A DNA stretch of 64,000 bases, from NCBI GenBank assembly GCA_017531585.1, contig JAFXKT010000001.1, positions 62,001 through 126,000 of the forward strand. Reading direction: 5' to 3'. Positions 8,787 to 18,500 of the stretch are shown here, piece by piece (position 1 is the stretch's first letter; each line of letters starts with the position of its first letter). This DNA comes from Candidatus Saccharimonadota bacterium (GTDB lineage: Bacteria; Patescibacteriota; Saccharimonadia; Saccharimonadales; Saccharimonadaceae). A program made the translations under genes and the position numbers. The notes below the pieces were generated by a model that worked only from the letters and a program-made list of their open reading frames with translations, was not told the DNA's origin and did not search any database.

Positions 8787-10137
8787 CCGCGGACTTAGCA
8801 AAGAACTTGTTCTAGAGATTTCTAGACAAAAGAAAGAGCCAAAGTGGGTACTAGATTTGCGTCTAAAGGGTTTAGAGCTTTGGGATAAGCTAGAGATGCC
8901 AAGCTGGGCACCAAAAACCACCGCCAAGCCTGGAGATAAGCCAGAAGAGTGGCTGGATTTAGAGAATATCGATACCTATGTAAAGCCCCAGTTCGAGATG
9001 GCGGATTCTTGGGATAAAGTTCCAGATGATATTCGCGAGACTTTCGAAAAGCTCGGTATTCCTCAGGCCGAAAGAGATGGCTTGGCTGGCGTTGGCGCGC
9101 AATATGATTCCGAGACGATCTACCACAGACTGAAAGCCGAGGCCGAGAAGCAAGGCGTAATCTACCTTCCTATCGAGGAAGCGTTAAGGAGTAAAAAATA
9201 TGCGAAGCTCATGCGCGAGCATTTCATGCGGCTAGTTCCACCAGAAGATCACAAATATGCAGCACTTCATGCGGCTATCTGGAGCGGCGGCTCGTTTATC
9301 TATGTTCCGAAGAATACCAGCGTCGAGATTCCGCTTCAATCTTATTACCGTCTCAATGCCCCTGGCGCAGGCCAGTTCGAGCACACCCTAATTATCTTGG
9401 ACGAAGGTGCAAATTTGCATTTTATTGAGGGCTGCTCTGCTCCAAAATACAATATCGCCAATTTGCACGCTGGTAGCGTAGAGCTTTTTGTTGGCAAGAA
9501 TGCTCACCTAAAGTTCTCGACCGTCGAATCTTGGTCAAAGAATATGTTTAACCTCAATACCAAGCGCGCGATTGTCGAAGAAGGCGGTCTGATGGAATGG
9601 GTTACAGGTAGCTTTGGCTCGAAAGTTTCCATGCTCTACCCAATGACAATTTTGAATGGCGCGAACGCACGCGAAGAGTTTACTGGCATTTCTTTTGCTG
9701 GCAAAGGTCAGGTTCTAGATACGGGCGCGAAGGTGGTTCTAAATGCGCCAAACACTTCGGCAGTAATCAATGCAAAGAGTATTTCTAAAGACGGCGGCAA
9801 CTCGATTACGAGGACATTAATCAAGATTACCGAGAAAGCCGAAGGCGCAAAGGCCTATTCTTCTTGCAAATCCTTGATCGTAGACAAAGAGTCGAAGGCG
9901 GACGCGATTCCAATCTTGAAGGTCGCCAACAAAGACTCCGAGGCAGCCCATGAAGCTTCCGTCGGCAAGATTTCCGAAGAAGCAGTTTTCTATCTAAAAT
10001 CTCGTGGCATTTCCGACGAGGAGGCTCGCTCGATGATCGTGCGTGGTTTTGTATCTGAAGTCTCTAAAGAGTTACCGGTAGAGTATGCAATGGAGATGAA
10101 CGAGTTAATTAAGCTCGAGATGGAGGGCCTAGCCTAA
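8776..10137 (+). CDS. sufB: Fe-S cluster assembly scaffold SufB
   Basis: A 453-residue SufB/SufD-family protein starting at the ATG at 8776 inside the end of sufC. The C-terminal beta-helix carries the SufB-type SSCKSLIVD segment with its conserved Cys, and the later AAHEASVGKISEEA segment with the His-Glu pair used in cluster assembly in the family. It is the scaffold on which SufS-derived sulfur and iron are joined. No sufD gene follows, so the complex may be a SufB homodimer with SufC, or sufD may lie elsewhere. The gene ends at 10137, where sufS begins with one shared base. Confidence 0.93.
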   Translation: MKTSRGLSKELVLEISRQKKEPKWVLDLRLKGLELWDKLEMPSWAPKTTAKPGDKPEEWLDLENIDTYVKPQFEMADSWDKVPDDIRETFEKLGIPQAERDGLAGVGAQYDSETIYHRLKAEAEKQGVIYLPIEEALRSKKYAKLMREHFMRLVPPEDHKYAALHAAIWSGGSFIYVPKNTSVEIPLQSYYRLNAPGAGQFEHTLIILDEGANLHFIEGCSAPKYNIANLHAGSVELFVGKNAHLKFSTVESWSKNMFNLNTKRAIVEEGGLMEWVTGSFGSKVSMLYPMTILNGANAREEFTGISFAGKGQVLDTGAKVVLNAPNTSAVINAKSISKDGGNSITRTLIKITEKAEGAKAYSSCKSLIVDKESKADAIPILKVANKDSEAAHEASVGKISEEAVFYLKSRGISDEEARSMIVRGFVSEVSKELPVEYAMEMNELIKLEMEGLA

Positions 10138-11216
10138 TGCTGCGCGAAGATTTCCCAATTCTTAGTGGTCAAGATTTCGCTTATCTAGACAGCGCTGCAA
10201 CCATGCAAAAACCGCAGGTCGTTATTGACACAGTGTCGGACTTTTACAAAACTTCAAACGCCAATCCACGTCGCGGCCTCTATGACTTATCCGTTAAGGC
10301 TACCAAGATTTTAGAGGACGCCAGAAAAACCGTCGCGAATTTTATTGGCGCAGAGCCAAAACAGATTGTCTTTACAAAGAATGCGACCGAAAGTCTAAAC
10401 CTAGCAGCATGGCTACTCAAGCAGCGCCACCCAGATGCAAAAATTTCTGCGCCACTAGATTTGCATCATAGCGCTTTGCTTCCTTTTGCGAATCTTTTTG
10501 GCCTGGACCAGGATGGAGAGATCTCGCTTAGAAGCGGCATGTCTAACGTTACGGGCGAGATGCCAGATTTTGATTCCGCAACAGTCATAGATTCAGCGCA
10601 AGAGGTCGTTCATAGAAGAATCGACGTTTCGAAACGCCCTTGCGATTTCCTGGCTTTCTCTGGACACAAGCTTGGCGCAGAGTTTGGTATTGGCGTGCTA
10701 TATATCCGCGAACCAGAAAAATACGAGCCAGTGTTTTTTGGTGGCGAGATGGTCGATGCAGTAGAGCTAAATAACAACAAAATTACGAATTATTATTCCG
10801 AAGCTCCAGCAAAGTTTGAGGCTGGCACGGTTAATGTTGCGGGGGCGCTAAGCCTGAAAATTGCGATTGAATATTTACTAAGCCATGATTTTAATAAGCT
10901 CTCCGAACATACTATAAAATTATCCGATTACGCCAAAGAGCTTCTCGGGAAGATTCCAGAGGTCAAGATTTATTCCGCAAAGAACGGGATCGTTAGCTTT
11001 AATATTGAGGGAGTTCATCCACACGATGCGGCACAAGTTCTTGCCTCGCACGGCATTATGCTCCGCGCTGGTTACCACTGCGCCCAGCCATTCCTAGACA
11101 GCAACGGATGGGGGCCAGTTCTTCGCGCTAGCTTCTGCTTCTATAACACCGAGGAAGAAGTCGAACAGCTCGCCGCAGCAGTCAAAAATATCCGCAAAGA
11201 AATGGGGCTTTCATGA
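10137..11216 (+). CDS. sufS: Cysteine desulfurase SufS
   Basis: A PLP-dependent class V aminotransferase-fold enzyme that removes sulfur from cysteine to give a persulfide for the SUF pathway. PLP Lys178 lies in AFSGHKLG, the catalytic Cys315 in RAGYHCAQPFL, and the C-terminal RASFCFYNT motif is intact. At 359 residues it is about 45 shorter than the usual roughly 405; the shortening lies mainly around residues 95-150, between the DLHH segment and IDSAQ. The start shares one base with the sufB stop, and the end overlaps sufU as ATGA. All catalytic residues are present, so it should be active. Confidence 0.93.
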   Translation: MLREDFPILSGQDFAYLDSAATMQKPQVVIDTVSDFYKTSNANPRRGLYDLSVKATKILEDARKTVANFIGAEPKQIVFTKNATESLNLAAWLLKQRHPDAKISAPLDLHHSALLPFANLFGLDQDGEISLRSGMSNVTGEMPDFDSATVIDSAQEVVHRRIDVSKRPCDFLAFSGHKLGAEFGIGVLYIREPEKYEPVFFGGEMVDAVELNNNKITNYYSEAPAKFEAGTVNVAGALSLKIAIEYLLSHDFNKLSEHTIKLSDYAKELLGKIPEVKIYSAKNGIVSFNIEGVHPHDAAQVLASHGIMLRAGYHCAQPFLDSNGWGPVLRASFCFYNTEEEVEQLAAAVKNIRKEMGLS

Positions 11217-11611
11217 TCTACGACGAGGTTTTACTCGAACACAACATGCATCCCGAGCATAACGGCAAGCTATCTGGCGACGACGTAAAGAATTACAAAC
11301 TTTTCAATGCTAGCTGCGGAGATAAGCTCGAGATTTCCTTAAAGATAAAGGACAACAAGATTATTGATGGCTGTTTTTCTGGAGTTGGTTGCGCCATCTC
11401 CAAAGCTTCTGCAGATTTGATGCTTGACCAGATTATTGGTAAAAGTTTCGAAGAAGCCAAGATAATTACAGACAAGTTCTTTGCCTGCTTTGATGCCGAC
11501 GAAGCTAAAGATGCGCCGGAGCTCGGTGAGGCGAATGCCCTGCTAGAAGTTAGACGCATGCCCGCCCGCGCAAAATGCGCAAAGCTTGCCTGGAATATTT
11601 TCAAAGAGTGA
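11213..11611 (+). CDS. sufU: SufU zinc-dependent sulfurtransferase
   Basis: A 132-residue IscU-fold protein. The Zn site of the SufU type is visible: Cys35 and Asp37 in ASCGD, Cys60 in GVGCAIS and Cys122 in RAKCAKLAW. In Firmicute-type SUF systems SufU accepts the persulfide from SufS and passes it to SufB; Zn is swapped for the SufS active-site Cys. Overlap with sufS (ATGA) and the terminator just after the stop make it the last gene of the operon. Confidence 0.92.
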   Translation: MIYDEVLLEHNMHPEHNGKLSGDDVKNYKLFNASCGDKLEISLKIKDNKIIDGCFSGVGCAISKASADLMLDQIIGKSFEEAKIITDKFFACFDADEAKDAPELGEANALLEVRRMPARAKCAKLAWNIFKE

Positions 11612-11637
11612 AAAAGCTCCCCTTCCGGGGAGTTTTC
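11612..11637. terminator. Bidirectional terminator between sufU and the convergent orphan gene
   Basis: AGCTCCCC-TTCC-GGGGAGTT hairpin with A/T runs on both sides, serving both converging genes. Confidence 0.8.
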
Positions 11638-12475
11638 AGTCATCAATACAGAAAGCTATGAACTGGTCGAGAAGTGCGAACTTGGGAGGCTCAATACCTC
11701 TCTTATTGCAGTCGTCCATGTAAGTTCTATGGAGGTAGCAAAGCACATCAAGTGCAGTCTCCCCGTCTTTCGTAACCAGATGACAGAGCCTTTCGGGCTC
11801 AATAGTAACGGATTTGCCGAGCGGAGTGGACATGTTCCATTTTTCCGCTTTCTGAGAGAAGACGTCAGTGCTGATTCCGGAACCGTAGATCTCGCAAGCA
11901 TATTCACTATACTGAATCAGTTCCTTCTTCGGGTCGTCCTGATCAGGATCAAAGTCCACGCCGCTTTCCAGGCCGAGCGAGAAGTAGTAGCTAGATTCCA
12001 GCTCAGATTTCTCATACTCAAACACTGGCTCGAGCAGGTCTTTGTTTTCGCGGTATCGCTGAGATTCGACATACCCGTACCAAATGCCAGCAAATCTCAT
12101 AGCTGTCTTGGGGTCGCATTTTAGGCCGCTTTGCGCAGCGATAGGATTGTAGATCTGACACATTTTCCATTTGAGCCATACGTCCCAATTATGCAGGACA
12201 CCCTCGATCCCCCAAGAGAAATAGATTGCCTCTTGCTTATCGAGATTCTTGGAGTTGCGACCGATGGTAGACTTTAAGCCCTGAGATTCGATAGAGCGAC
12301 CATGATTCATCAAAGAATAATGAAACTTCATGTCGTTCATATCGTCACATCTATCAAGCTCGAGCTTACGGATTCGATCATGCCTCAGAAGGTTGGAAAT
12401 TCTAGGCTCCCAACTAGCCTTAGCTTTTGATACATAATGATCAACTTGATCAGCTCTGAATGGGGTTACTAACAT
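11636..12475 (-). CDS. Hypothetical protein, possible ADP-ribosyltransferase-like fold
   Basis: A 279-residue soluble protein of unknown function, starting at the ATG at 12475 with AAGAGGTG eight bases upstream; an in-frame GTG at 12487 sits in that site. Residues near 50-85 read FHYSLMNHGRSIESQGLK, then an E-A-I-Y-F-S strand and GIEGVLHNWDVWLKW. This His..Ser-Ile..Gly-Leu..Tyr-Phe-Ser order recalls ADP-ribosyltransferase/RNA 2'-phosphotransferase folds, but the similarity is weak and functional residues cannot be assigned. Its perfect consensus promoter differs from resident genes and suggests acquisition. It could be a defence or toxin protein, or a metabolic enzyme. Confidence 0.55.
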   Translation of the reverse strand: MLVTPFRADQVDHYVSKAKASWEPRISNLLRHDRIRKLELDRCDDMNDMKFHYSLMNHGRSIESQGLKSTIGRNSKNLDKQEAIYFSWGIEGVLHNWDVWLKWKMCQIYNPIAAQSGLKCDPKTAMRFAGIWYGYVESQRYRENKDLLEPVFEYEKSELESSYYFSLGLESGVDFDPDQDDPKKELIQYSEYACEIYGSGISTDVFSQKAEKWNMSTPLGKSVTIEPERLCHLVTKDGETALDVLCYLHRTYMDDCNKRGIEPPKFALLDQFIAFCIDD

Positions 12476-12528
12476 AGTAGAAAACACCTCTTTCTGTAGG
12501 ATGATGGTAATGTGCGGTTAATATGTAT

Positions 12529-12557
12529 ATTATAGCACAAAATACCGCTTATGTCAA
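12529..12557 (-). promoter_or_regulatory. Perfect consensus sigma-70 promoter of the orphan gene
   Basis: Minus strand TTGACA (12557-12552), 17-base spacer, TATAAT (12534-12529) preceded by TGC. All twelve consensus bases are present. Confidence 0.8.
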
Positions 12558-12573
12558 TCCGTACCCCTGTTAT

Positions 12574-13077
12574 TTATCGCCCAAGATAGTCGCGCACTTT
12601 CTCAAAACAAGCGATTTGATCCTGATTTAATTCCCCATTTTCTACCATATGTCTCAATTCTTCCATAGAAAACCACCTAACCTCGGTAAGCTCTTCTTTT
12701 TGAACCAAAATATCGTCTATACTTATATCTCTATTTACGAGATACATCTTATAACAATCTTTACCATCACAACCCGAGTCAAATTCTATAAATTCTTCTG
12801 CCGAAAAATCTAAGCCCAACTCTTCTTTTACTTCTGTAATTATTCCCTCAATAGGTGTTTCTCCGGATTTTGGATGTCCTCCAGTAACTCCCCAATCACC
12901 GCCTTTAGACTCAACTCTTTTCTGCATTAGAAACTCTCCTTTTGAGTTTCTAATCATAGCCATAACAACCATAGGATAACAATCGTCTGGAATAGCTTCG
13001 CCTTTGCGATAAGTCTTACCTATAAAATTTGAGTTTTTATCATATAAATCCCTTAATTCCATCTGATTATTATTCAT
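12574..13077 (-). CDS. NUDIX hydrolase (IDI-like subgroup) directly behind tRNA-Arg
   Basis: A 167-residue NUDIX protein. The start is the ATG at 13077, with GGAG six bases upstream; a TTG further upstream is less likely. The NUDIX box is GHPKSGETPIEGII followed by TEVKEELGL, matching G-x5-E-x7-R-E-U-x-E-E-x-G-U except Thr for the Arg. The N-terminal LYDKNSNFIGKTYRKGE resembles isopentenyl-diphosphate isomerase-like NUDIX proteins, which hydrolyse nucleoside diphosphate derivatives; the substrate is unknown. The gene begins 17 bases after the tRNA-Arg on the same strand and no separate promoter is seen, so it is probably expressed from a tRNA-mRNA transcript. Confidence 0.82.
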   Translation of the reverse strand: MNNNQMELRDLYDKNSNFIGKTYRKGEAIPDDCYPMVVMAMIRNSKGEFLMQKRVESKGGDWGVTGGHPKSGETPIEGIITEVKEELGLDFSAEEFIEFDSGCDGKDCYKMYLVNRDISIDDILVQKEELTEVRWFSMEELRHMVENGELNQDQIACFEKVRDYLGR

Positions 13078-13094
13078 GTTTTTCTCCAAAAAAT

Positions 13095-13171
13095 TGGTAC
13101 ACCCGACACGATTCGAACGTGCGACACCTGGTACCGGAAACCAGTGCTCTAATCCACTGAGCTACGGGTGC
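13095..13171 (-). tRNA. tRNA-Arg (anticodon CCG)
   Basis: A 77-base cloverleaf on the minus strand: acceptor GCACCCG/CGGGTGT, D-arm GCTC/GAGC, anticodon stem CTGGT/ACCAG with loop TTCCGGT (anticodon CCG, reading CGG), T-loop TTCGAAT, encoded CCA end. The NUDIX gene follows at once on the same strand. Confidence 0.93.
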
Positions 13172-13223
13172 ATCTATGGCTATTATATAACGCCGTTTTC
13201 GTCTTGCTTAAAACCATAAATAG

Positions 13224-13229
13224 TATAAT
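13224..13229 (+). promoter_or_regulatory. -10 box placed for a leaderless mRNA
   Basis: TATAAT ends seven bases before the ATG at 13237, putting the predicted transcription start at the start codon; no ribosome site fits in the space. Confidence 0.55.
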
Positions 13230-13236
13230 TATCTTA

Positions 13237-13695
13237 ATGATTTTTATGAACCCAGCGCTATTTCTATATAGCCACGAATTACAACTTCTACTATTACCAT
13301 CAGCTATCATTTTTCTGTTTGGCCTATACAAATTAATAATCGCAATCTATCTACAGACCTGCAAAATCTGCCGTGGCGAGATTATAAACGTTACCCCAAT
13401 CAAAACTGATGGTTTCCGCAAGGGTGGCTTTATTGCCTATGCCAATGCCTCCATCGAAGGACAAGATTATACCGAAATTGAGGTAAAAGATTTGTCTGGC
13501 AAGAAAAATGTCCCTTGCCCAAACCTCAAGGAAGAAACTAAACTTCGCTACAAATTCGACAGTTCCGGTCGACCAAAGTTATACCAAAACAACGCAAACC
13601 GAATCATGTCTATAGCCTCAACCTGCTTGATTATTGGGATAATTCTTTTCATAGTTATTAGTTATGTCTGGTCTACGTTCAGAGCACTAGGCTAG
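13237..13695 (+). CDS. Small two-TM membrane protein, DUF3592-like
   Basis: A 152-residue protein with two membrane helices (about 12-38 and 124-146) flanking a soluble beta-rich loop that begins CRGEIINVTPIKTDGFRKGG and contains K-L-R-Y-K-F-D-S-S-G-R-P. This layout is that of DUF3592-type proteins of unknown function. Longer versions of the reading frame start inside tRNA-Arg and are rejected; the ATG at 13237 has a -10 box seven bases upstream. It is a single gene between the divergent tRNA-Arg/NUDIX unit and murB. No role can be assigned. Confidence 0.7.
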   Translation: MIFMNPALFLYSHELQLLLLPSAIIFLFGLYKLIIAIYLQTCKICRGEIINVTPIKTDGFRKGGFIAYANASIEGQDYTEIEVKDLSGKKNVPCPNLKEETKLRYKFDSSGRPKLYQNNANRIMSIASTCLIIGIILFIVISYVWSTFRALG

Positions 13696-13725
13696 CCCCC
13701 CCTAAACAACAGCCCCATTCGATGG

Positions 13726-13731
13726 TATAAT
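13726..13731 (+). promoter_or_regulatory. Extended -10 box of murB, leaderless spacing
   Basis: TGGTATAAT, six bases before the ATG at 13738. An earlier ATG at 13732 abuts the box and is unlikely to be transcribed intact. Confidence 0.65.
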
Positions 13732-13737
13732 ATGTCC

Positions 13738-14751
13738 ATGAAAATACGAGAGAATGTGCCAATTTCCAGATTAACAACTATGCGCCTAGGTGGCCCTGCT
13801 CGCTTCGTGATTGAGATTCGTGAAGAGTCGGACATCCCAGAGGCCTACGCTTTCGCAAAAGAGCGCGATCTTCCAGTCTATGTTCTTGGCGAAGGTAGCA
13901 ACATCGTTGGTCGCGATGGGGGTTTTGATGGCGTTATTCTCGTAAACAAACTTCTTGGCATGGGCGAAGTTGCCCCAGAAAAAGACAATAAAATCCAGCT
14001 CTGGTCCGCCAGTGGCGAAATTCTCGACGATTTCGTTCGCTATAGCACCAAATATGGCTGGTCTGGCATTGAATGTCTTAGCGCCGTACCTGGCACAGTT
14101 GGCGCTGCCCCAGTACAGAACGTTGGCGCTTACGGCCAAGATATCGCACAGACTCTCGTTAATGTCGACGCTTATGATACCAAGACCGAGAAGTTCGTCA
14201 CCCTTGACGCAAAGAAGCTAGACCTTGGCTACCGCCACAGCATCTTCAACTCTGGCGACGAGATTGGTCGTTACTTTATCACAAAGATTACCGTCGCACT
14301 AGAAAAGAAGGAGCTCAAGCCACCTTTCTACAATTCCCTACAGAAATATCTCGACGATAACAACATCGACGAATACACTCCAGAAAACATCCGCAAGGCA
14401 GTCCATGCCGTCCGCACCAAGCTTCCAAATCCAGAATTTATCGCAAGTAGCGGCAGCTTCTTCAAGAACGTCTACCTTGATCCAGAAGAATCTATCAAGG
14501 CCGAGAAAAAAGGCATTCCAGTCTGGGATGGCGGTAAAGTTCCTTCTGGCTGGCTTCTTGAAAATGCTGGCCTCAAGGGTAAACTTATCCATGGTATGCG
14601 CGTTTGGGAGACAGCCTCCCTCGTCCTCGTAAACGAGAGCGCAAAGAGTTACAGCGATCTTGACGCCGCTCGCAAAGAGATTATCAAGACCGTCAAAGAC
14701 AAATTCGGCTACACCCTAGAACAAGAGCCGATGGAATTAGGAGACGAATGA
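13738..14751 (+). CDS. murB: UDP-N-acetylenolpyruvoylglucosamine reductase MurB
   Basis: FAD-dependent reductase making UDP-MurNAc, the second committed step of peptidoglycan precursor synthesis after MurA (the HTH-fused enzyme at 52.3 kb). 337 residues. The FAD/PP-loop segments VLGEGSNIVGRDGGF and GIECLSAVPGTVGAAPVQNV are intact, as are the YRHSIF Tyr-Arg and the catalytic Ser in ASSGSFFKNV (near residue 238). The start at 13738 follows from the -10 spacing. It overlaps folD by four bases (ATGA), so the two form one operon ending at the terminator at 15539. Confidence 0.94.
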   Translation: MKIRENVPISRLTTMRLGGPARFVIEIREESDIPEAYAFAKERDLPVYVLGEGSNIVGRDGGFDGVILVNKLLGMGEVAPEKDNKIQLWSASGEILDDFVRYSTKYGWSGIECLSAVPGTVGAAPVQNVGAYGQDIAQTLVNVDAYDTKTEKFVTLDAKKLDLGYRHSIFNSGDEIGRYFITKITVALEKKELKPPFYNSLQKYLDDNNIDEYTPENIRKAVHAVRTKLPNPEFIASSGSFFKNVYLDPEESIKAEKKGIPVWDGGKVPSGWLLENAGLKGKLIHGMRVWETASLVLVNESAKSYSDLDAARKEIIKTVKDKFGYTLEQEPMELGDE

Positions 14752-15536
14752 GCAAAATACTAAACGGAACCGAGCTCGCAGATTTTATCAAGGAACGCCA
14801 AGCCGCCCAGGTACGAAGCTTACGTGGGCGCAAGCTTTTTCCGAAGCTCAGCATCATCTACGACAACGACAGCCCAGTCATCGCAAAATACATGACTCTT
14901 AAAGAGCAGTATGGTGGCGATATCAATATCGACGTAGAAATCACGAAGATCAACAAAGACAACGCCGAGCAAGAGATGACACGCGTCGCGAACGATCGGA
15001 ATATTCATGGCATTATCGTTCAGCTGCCACTCAAGGAAGTAGATAATTCTATTCTCGAGATGATCCCTCTAGAAAAAGACGTCGATGGTCTTCGCGAGCA
15101 ATCTGATACAGCTACAGCAATGGCAATTCACTGGTTGCTTACGAGCTATGGCGTAGAGCTTCAAAAGAGCAAGCTCGCCATCGTTGGTCAAGGCAAACTT
15201 GTCGGCCGACCACTTACAAAAATGTGGCGCGAAAGCAACTACGACATTACCACTTTCGATAAAGGCGACGACCTAAATGAATTAATCAATTACGATGTCA
15301 TTGTAACTGCAACGGGCGTTCCAGGGCTAATCAAATCTTCTATGCTAAAGCAAGGCGCAACCGTAGTCGATGCCGGCACAGCAAGCGAAGGCGGCGTAAT
15401 TAAGGGTGACCTCGACGAAGAAGTTCGCGAAAGAAAAGACCTAACCCTCACGCCAAAAGTAGGCGGCGTCGGTCCACTCACAATTGCAATGCTCTTCGAA
15501 AGAGTTTTACAAGCTACCGAAAAATCCAAATCTTAA
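14748..15536 (+). CDS. folD: Bifunctional methylene-THF dehydrogenase/cyclohydrolase FolD
   Basis: 262 residues, slightly shorter than the usual 280-300. It interconverts 5,10-methylene-, methenyl- and 10-formyl-tetrahydrofolate in the cytoplasm. The active-site pair Tyr48/Lys52 is in KYMTLK, the family segment GIIVQLPL is at about residue 87, the Rossmann NADP site is VGQGKLVGRPL, and the C-terminal PKVGGVGPLTIAML is intact. The start overlaps the murB stop. Methenyl-THF products could supply purine and formyl-Met synthesis; no other folate genes are in the window. Confidence 0.94.
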   Translation: MSKILNGTELADFIKERQAAQVRSLRGRKLFPKLSIIYDNDSPVIAKYMTLKEQYGGDINIDVEITKINKDNAEQEMTRVANDRNIHGIIVQLPLKEVDNSILEMIPLEKDVDGLREQSDTATAMAIHWLLTSYGVELQKSKLAIVGQGKLVGRPLTKMWRESNYDITTFDKGDDLNELINYDVIVTATGVPGLIKSSMLKQGATVVDAGTASEGGVIKGDLDEEVRERKDLTLTPKVGGVGPLTIAMLFERVLQATEKSKS

Positions 15537-15538
15537 TC

Positions 15539-15568
15539 AAAAAACAGACTCGCCCAAGTCTGTTTTTT
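15539..15568. terminator. Bidirectional terminator between folD and P1
   Basis: AAAACAGACT-CGCCCA-AGTCTGTTTT: a long perfect hairpin with A and T flanks serving both convergent genes. Confidence 0.85.
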
Positions 15569-15572
15569 GTTT

Positions 15573-18500
15573 CTAGTGCCCGATAACTTGTTGCAACGGC
15601 TTGAAGGTGTCCGCGTCGGATTCGCCAGCACGTTGAGTACCGCGGTTATCGTAGGCGGCACGAATAATCGCCTGGTCAGCCGTAGAAGCGCGTCTGTAGT
15701 AATTCGCAAGATTTTCAACTTCACCGCCAGCATAACCCGCCAACGCGCCACCACTAAAGCCTTCGCTATTAACAACCCTATGCATAACGTCGTCCTGATA
15801 ATTTTGATAATCTACAGCTCGTGCTTGCTCCTCTGGAGTCCCATTAGGGTCGCCCCTATCCGTAACAACCTGCCTTCCTGCAATCATATCTTGATACTTA
15901 ATATAATCCGACGGGCTCTTCGCAAGCATACCATTACCAGCGTGCTTGAGGCGCGCACGCGCGACTGCGGCCATAGTCTCTTGAGAAGCGCCCCTCTCGT
16001 TCATAAAACGCATAATCGTTTCGTCAATTGGGCCTTTCTTGTTACCATGCGTCCTACTCGCAGATGCGCTACGTGCAATGGCCTCAATCGTAGCACGTCC
16101 TTCGGCAGAATTTATATCAGTAACACGATTCTCCAAAGCATGCCAAACCGCATTCTCTTCATCCGTAACATGGTTGGCATCCAAATCAACACCCTCATCC
16201 TCAAGCGCCTGCATTTCATCTTTAACATTCTGCTCAAACATTGCCTGTTCTGGATGATCTGCCATATATTGAGCATCGCGACGTTCAGCCCTATCCTTCG
16301 AAGCAGCCTCTTCGGCAGCCATTCTTCTAGACGAGCTACGCGCTCTAGTTAGACGACCAAAGGCAGTTGCGTTGCCCTGCCTATCAACGCCAGCATTCAT
16401 GCGATTTGCCCTCGCCTCGGCACCATGTTGCATTCTCTTCGCAAAGTCCGAACCCTTGAAACCGCCAGTCATACGATTAGTCAGTCTTCTTGCAGCACCC
16501 TGAACCAAAGCGCCTAGCTTACCAGTAGAATTGATAATCATCTTTGGCAAGAAGAATATCGGAGCAACGTTGGCAGCAATAGCAATGACATATACTAGCG
16601 GATTAAATCCTAGACCAGCAAAGATACCAGAGTTTATTTCTTTTGCTCCACCCATTACAGTGACAATAATTTTCGCAGCAAAGTCACCACCGCTCACGAC
16701 CAGACTACATAACGGATATGCAATCAATAATCCGCTCACGAGCTTTGTCCATTTCCTAAAGGTTGCATTACCGGCCGGAACAAGATAGAACAGCAATGCG
16801 ATAGGTGCTGTAGTAGACAGAACAATAATAAGAGCCTGCCTCAAAATAAATATCAAGAACATCATAAGTACGGCAATAGCAACAATAATTATGGCCGAAA
16901 GAGCAAGAACAACAATAGATTGACCGCTCTTCAAGAAGCCGATAATAGAGAAGAAACCGGCTATGGCGACCAGTATGGAAGTACCCCCTTCAAACAACTC
17001 TCTTCCTGGCTTACCTCTAAAGAGGTCGCTAGGTGGAGGGGTGGCCGTAATGCCGTTTTTTACCGATTCAAATATATTTGTTATTGCTGAGCCAAATATA
17101 TTAGCAAGATCAACTGCCGCCCTAAACAATATGAACGAAAGATTTATAAGAAGCACACCAATAACAATGCGTGGCAACATCTTCTTAATGCCATAATTAT
17201 CGATTCCGATACCAGATATCTGCGACAAGATAATAATCAGAAGGAGGATTACTAGTACACCATTAGCGATAGTCCTTGCAGTATTCCAGGCATCGTAGAG
17301 ACCAGATTCTTTCTTAAAAACAGTCGGATCAAGATTCAAAAAGCCAGTTACATAAGTATAAATATTACCAACCTGCTCGCTAATCTCTTTTGTTGCTGCG
17401 CAGGCAAACCAGCTCCAACCGCCACTATTATCCGTGCACTTTGGTTCAGGCTCATCGCTATCATACAAATCTAGCGTAGAAAGTTCTGGCATAATAAATG
17501 CACTACTTACGCCATCCGTATCTATAAATAGACACTTATCATACTCATCCCCTTCTTTCCAGTCTGCCGGACATATAGTTAAGGCAATGTAATTCTCTGA
17601 AGCATTAGGATTACGGCCGATGGCCGAATTTATAGCACCGCCATTCTCGGAGTTTTTAATCCTAACATTTACCTTTTTATACTGCAGATCACCGTCCGAT
17701 ACTGGAGACATGTCTTCATCTTTGATTTCGTGAATTTTCGTAAGTGGATAGTCAACATACTCGCGAGTAGACGAAGTAGATATAAACGAATGCCCCTGAC
17801 CTAGTTCCCCGATTTTGGCAGGATAATCTACTAGCTGAATATTTTGCGGATCGATTGGCATACCACCAGCCAAGGCACTTACGCCGACCGTTATTACAAT
17901 ATCCTTATCATCCATCTCGATTTGCGTACTAGGAATCGCAAAAACTACATCTCTACCAGATTTAATCTTTGACGGGTCATAAATCGAACAAACAACACGG
18001 TCTGTACCTTTTAGTGTCTCTTCGTAATTATCGCCGTCATTACCCTCGAGCCCACCTTCAAAAAAGCTAGAGCAGGATCCCGGGCCACCCGTACCATTCT
18101 TTCCTGTTAGTTTATCTGCATTTTTCACCCGATAGAGCTTACTATTTTTATCTTGAATGTAACCCATAATATCGCTGCAACTGTATAAAACCTTGCCACG
18201 ATGAACCGTCATTCCGTCCTCACCATTACCCCCAAGAGTGCCAGTATTAAAGCCGACATACTGGTAATTATAGTTACTACCCGTTCCGTAGCCGTCAAGC
18301 AATTTCGTTTCACTATCCCTGTCATCAAGCCATGCGCCAACAGCCTCGAAGTGTTTTACTGAGCCGTCTTCGTGACACATCGTAAGCATGGTACTATATC
18401 GCTCAAACGAATAATCATTTTTAAGTGCCGAAGTTTCTAGATGATTCTCGTTCCAATAATTATCCCCTAAGGAAGCTCCCAAAAATGGATCATGATCATT

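Noticed and set aside
13168-13236. Longer N-terminus for the small membrane protein
   Set aside because: The start would lie inside tRNA-Arg and upstream of the -10 box.
11213-14751. Recoding of UGA as Gly or Trp (SR1/Gracilibacteria or mycoplasma code)
   Set aside because: TGA ends sufS and murB at normal family lengths, with the next gene overlapping as ATGA.
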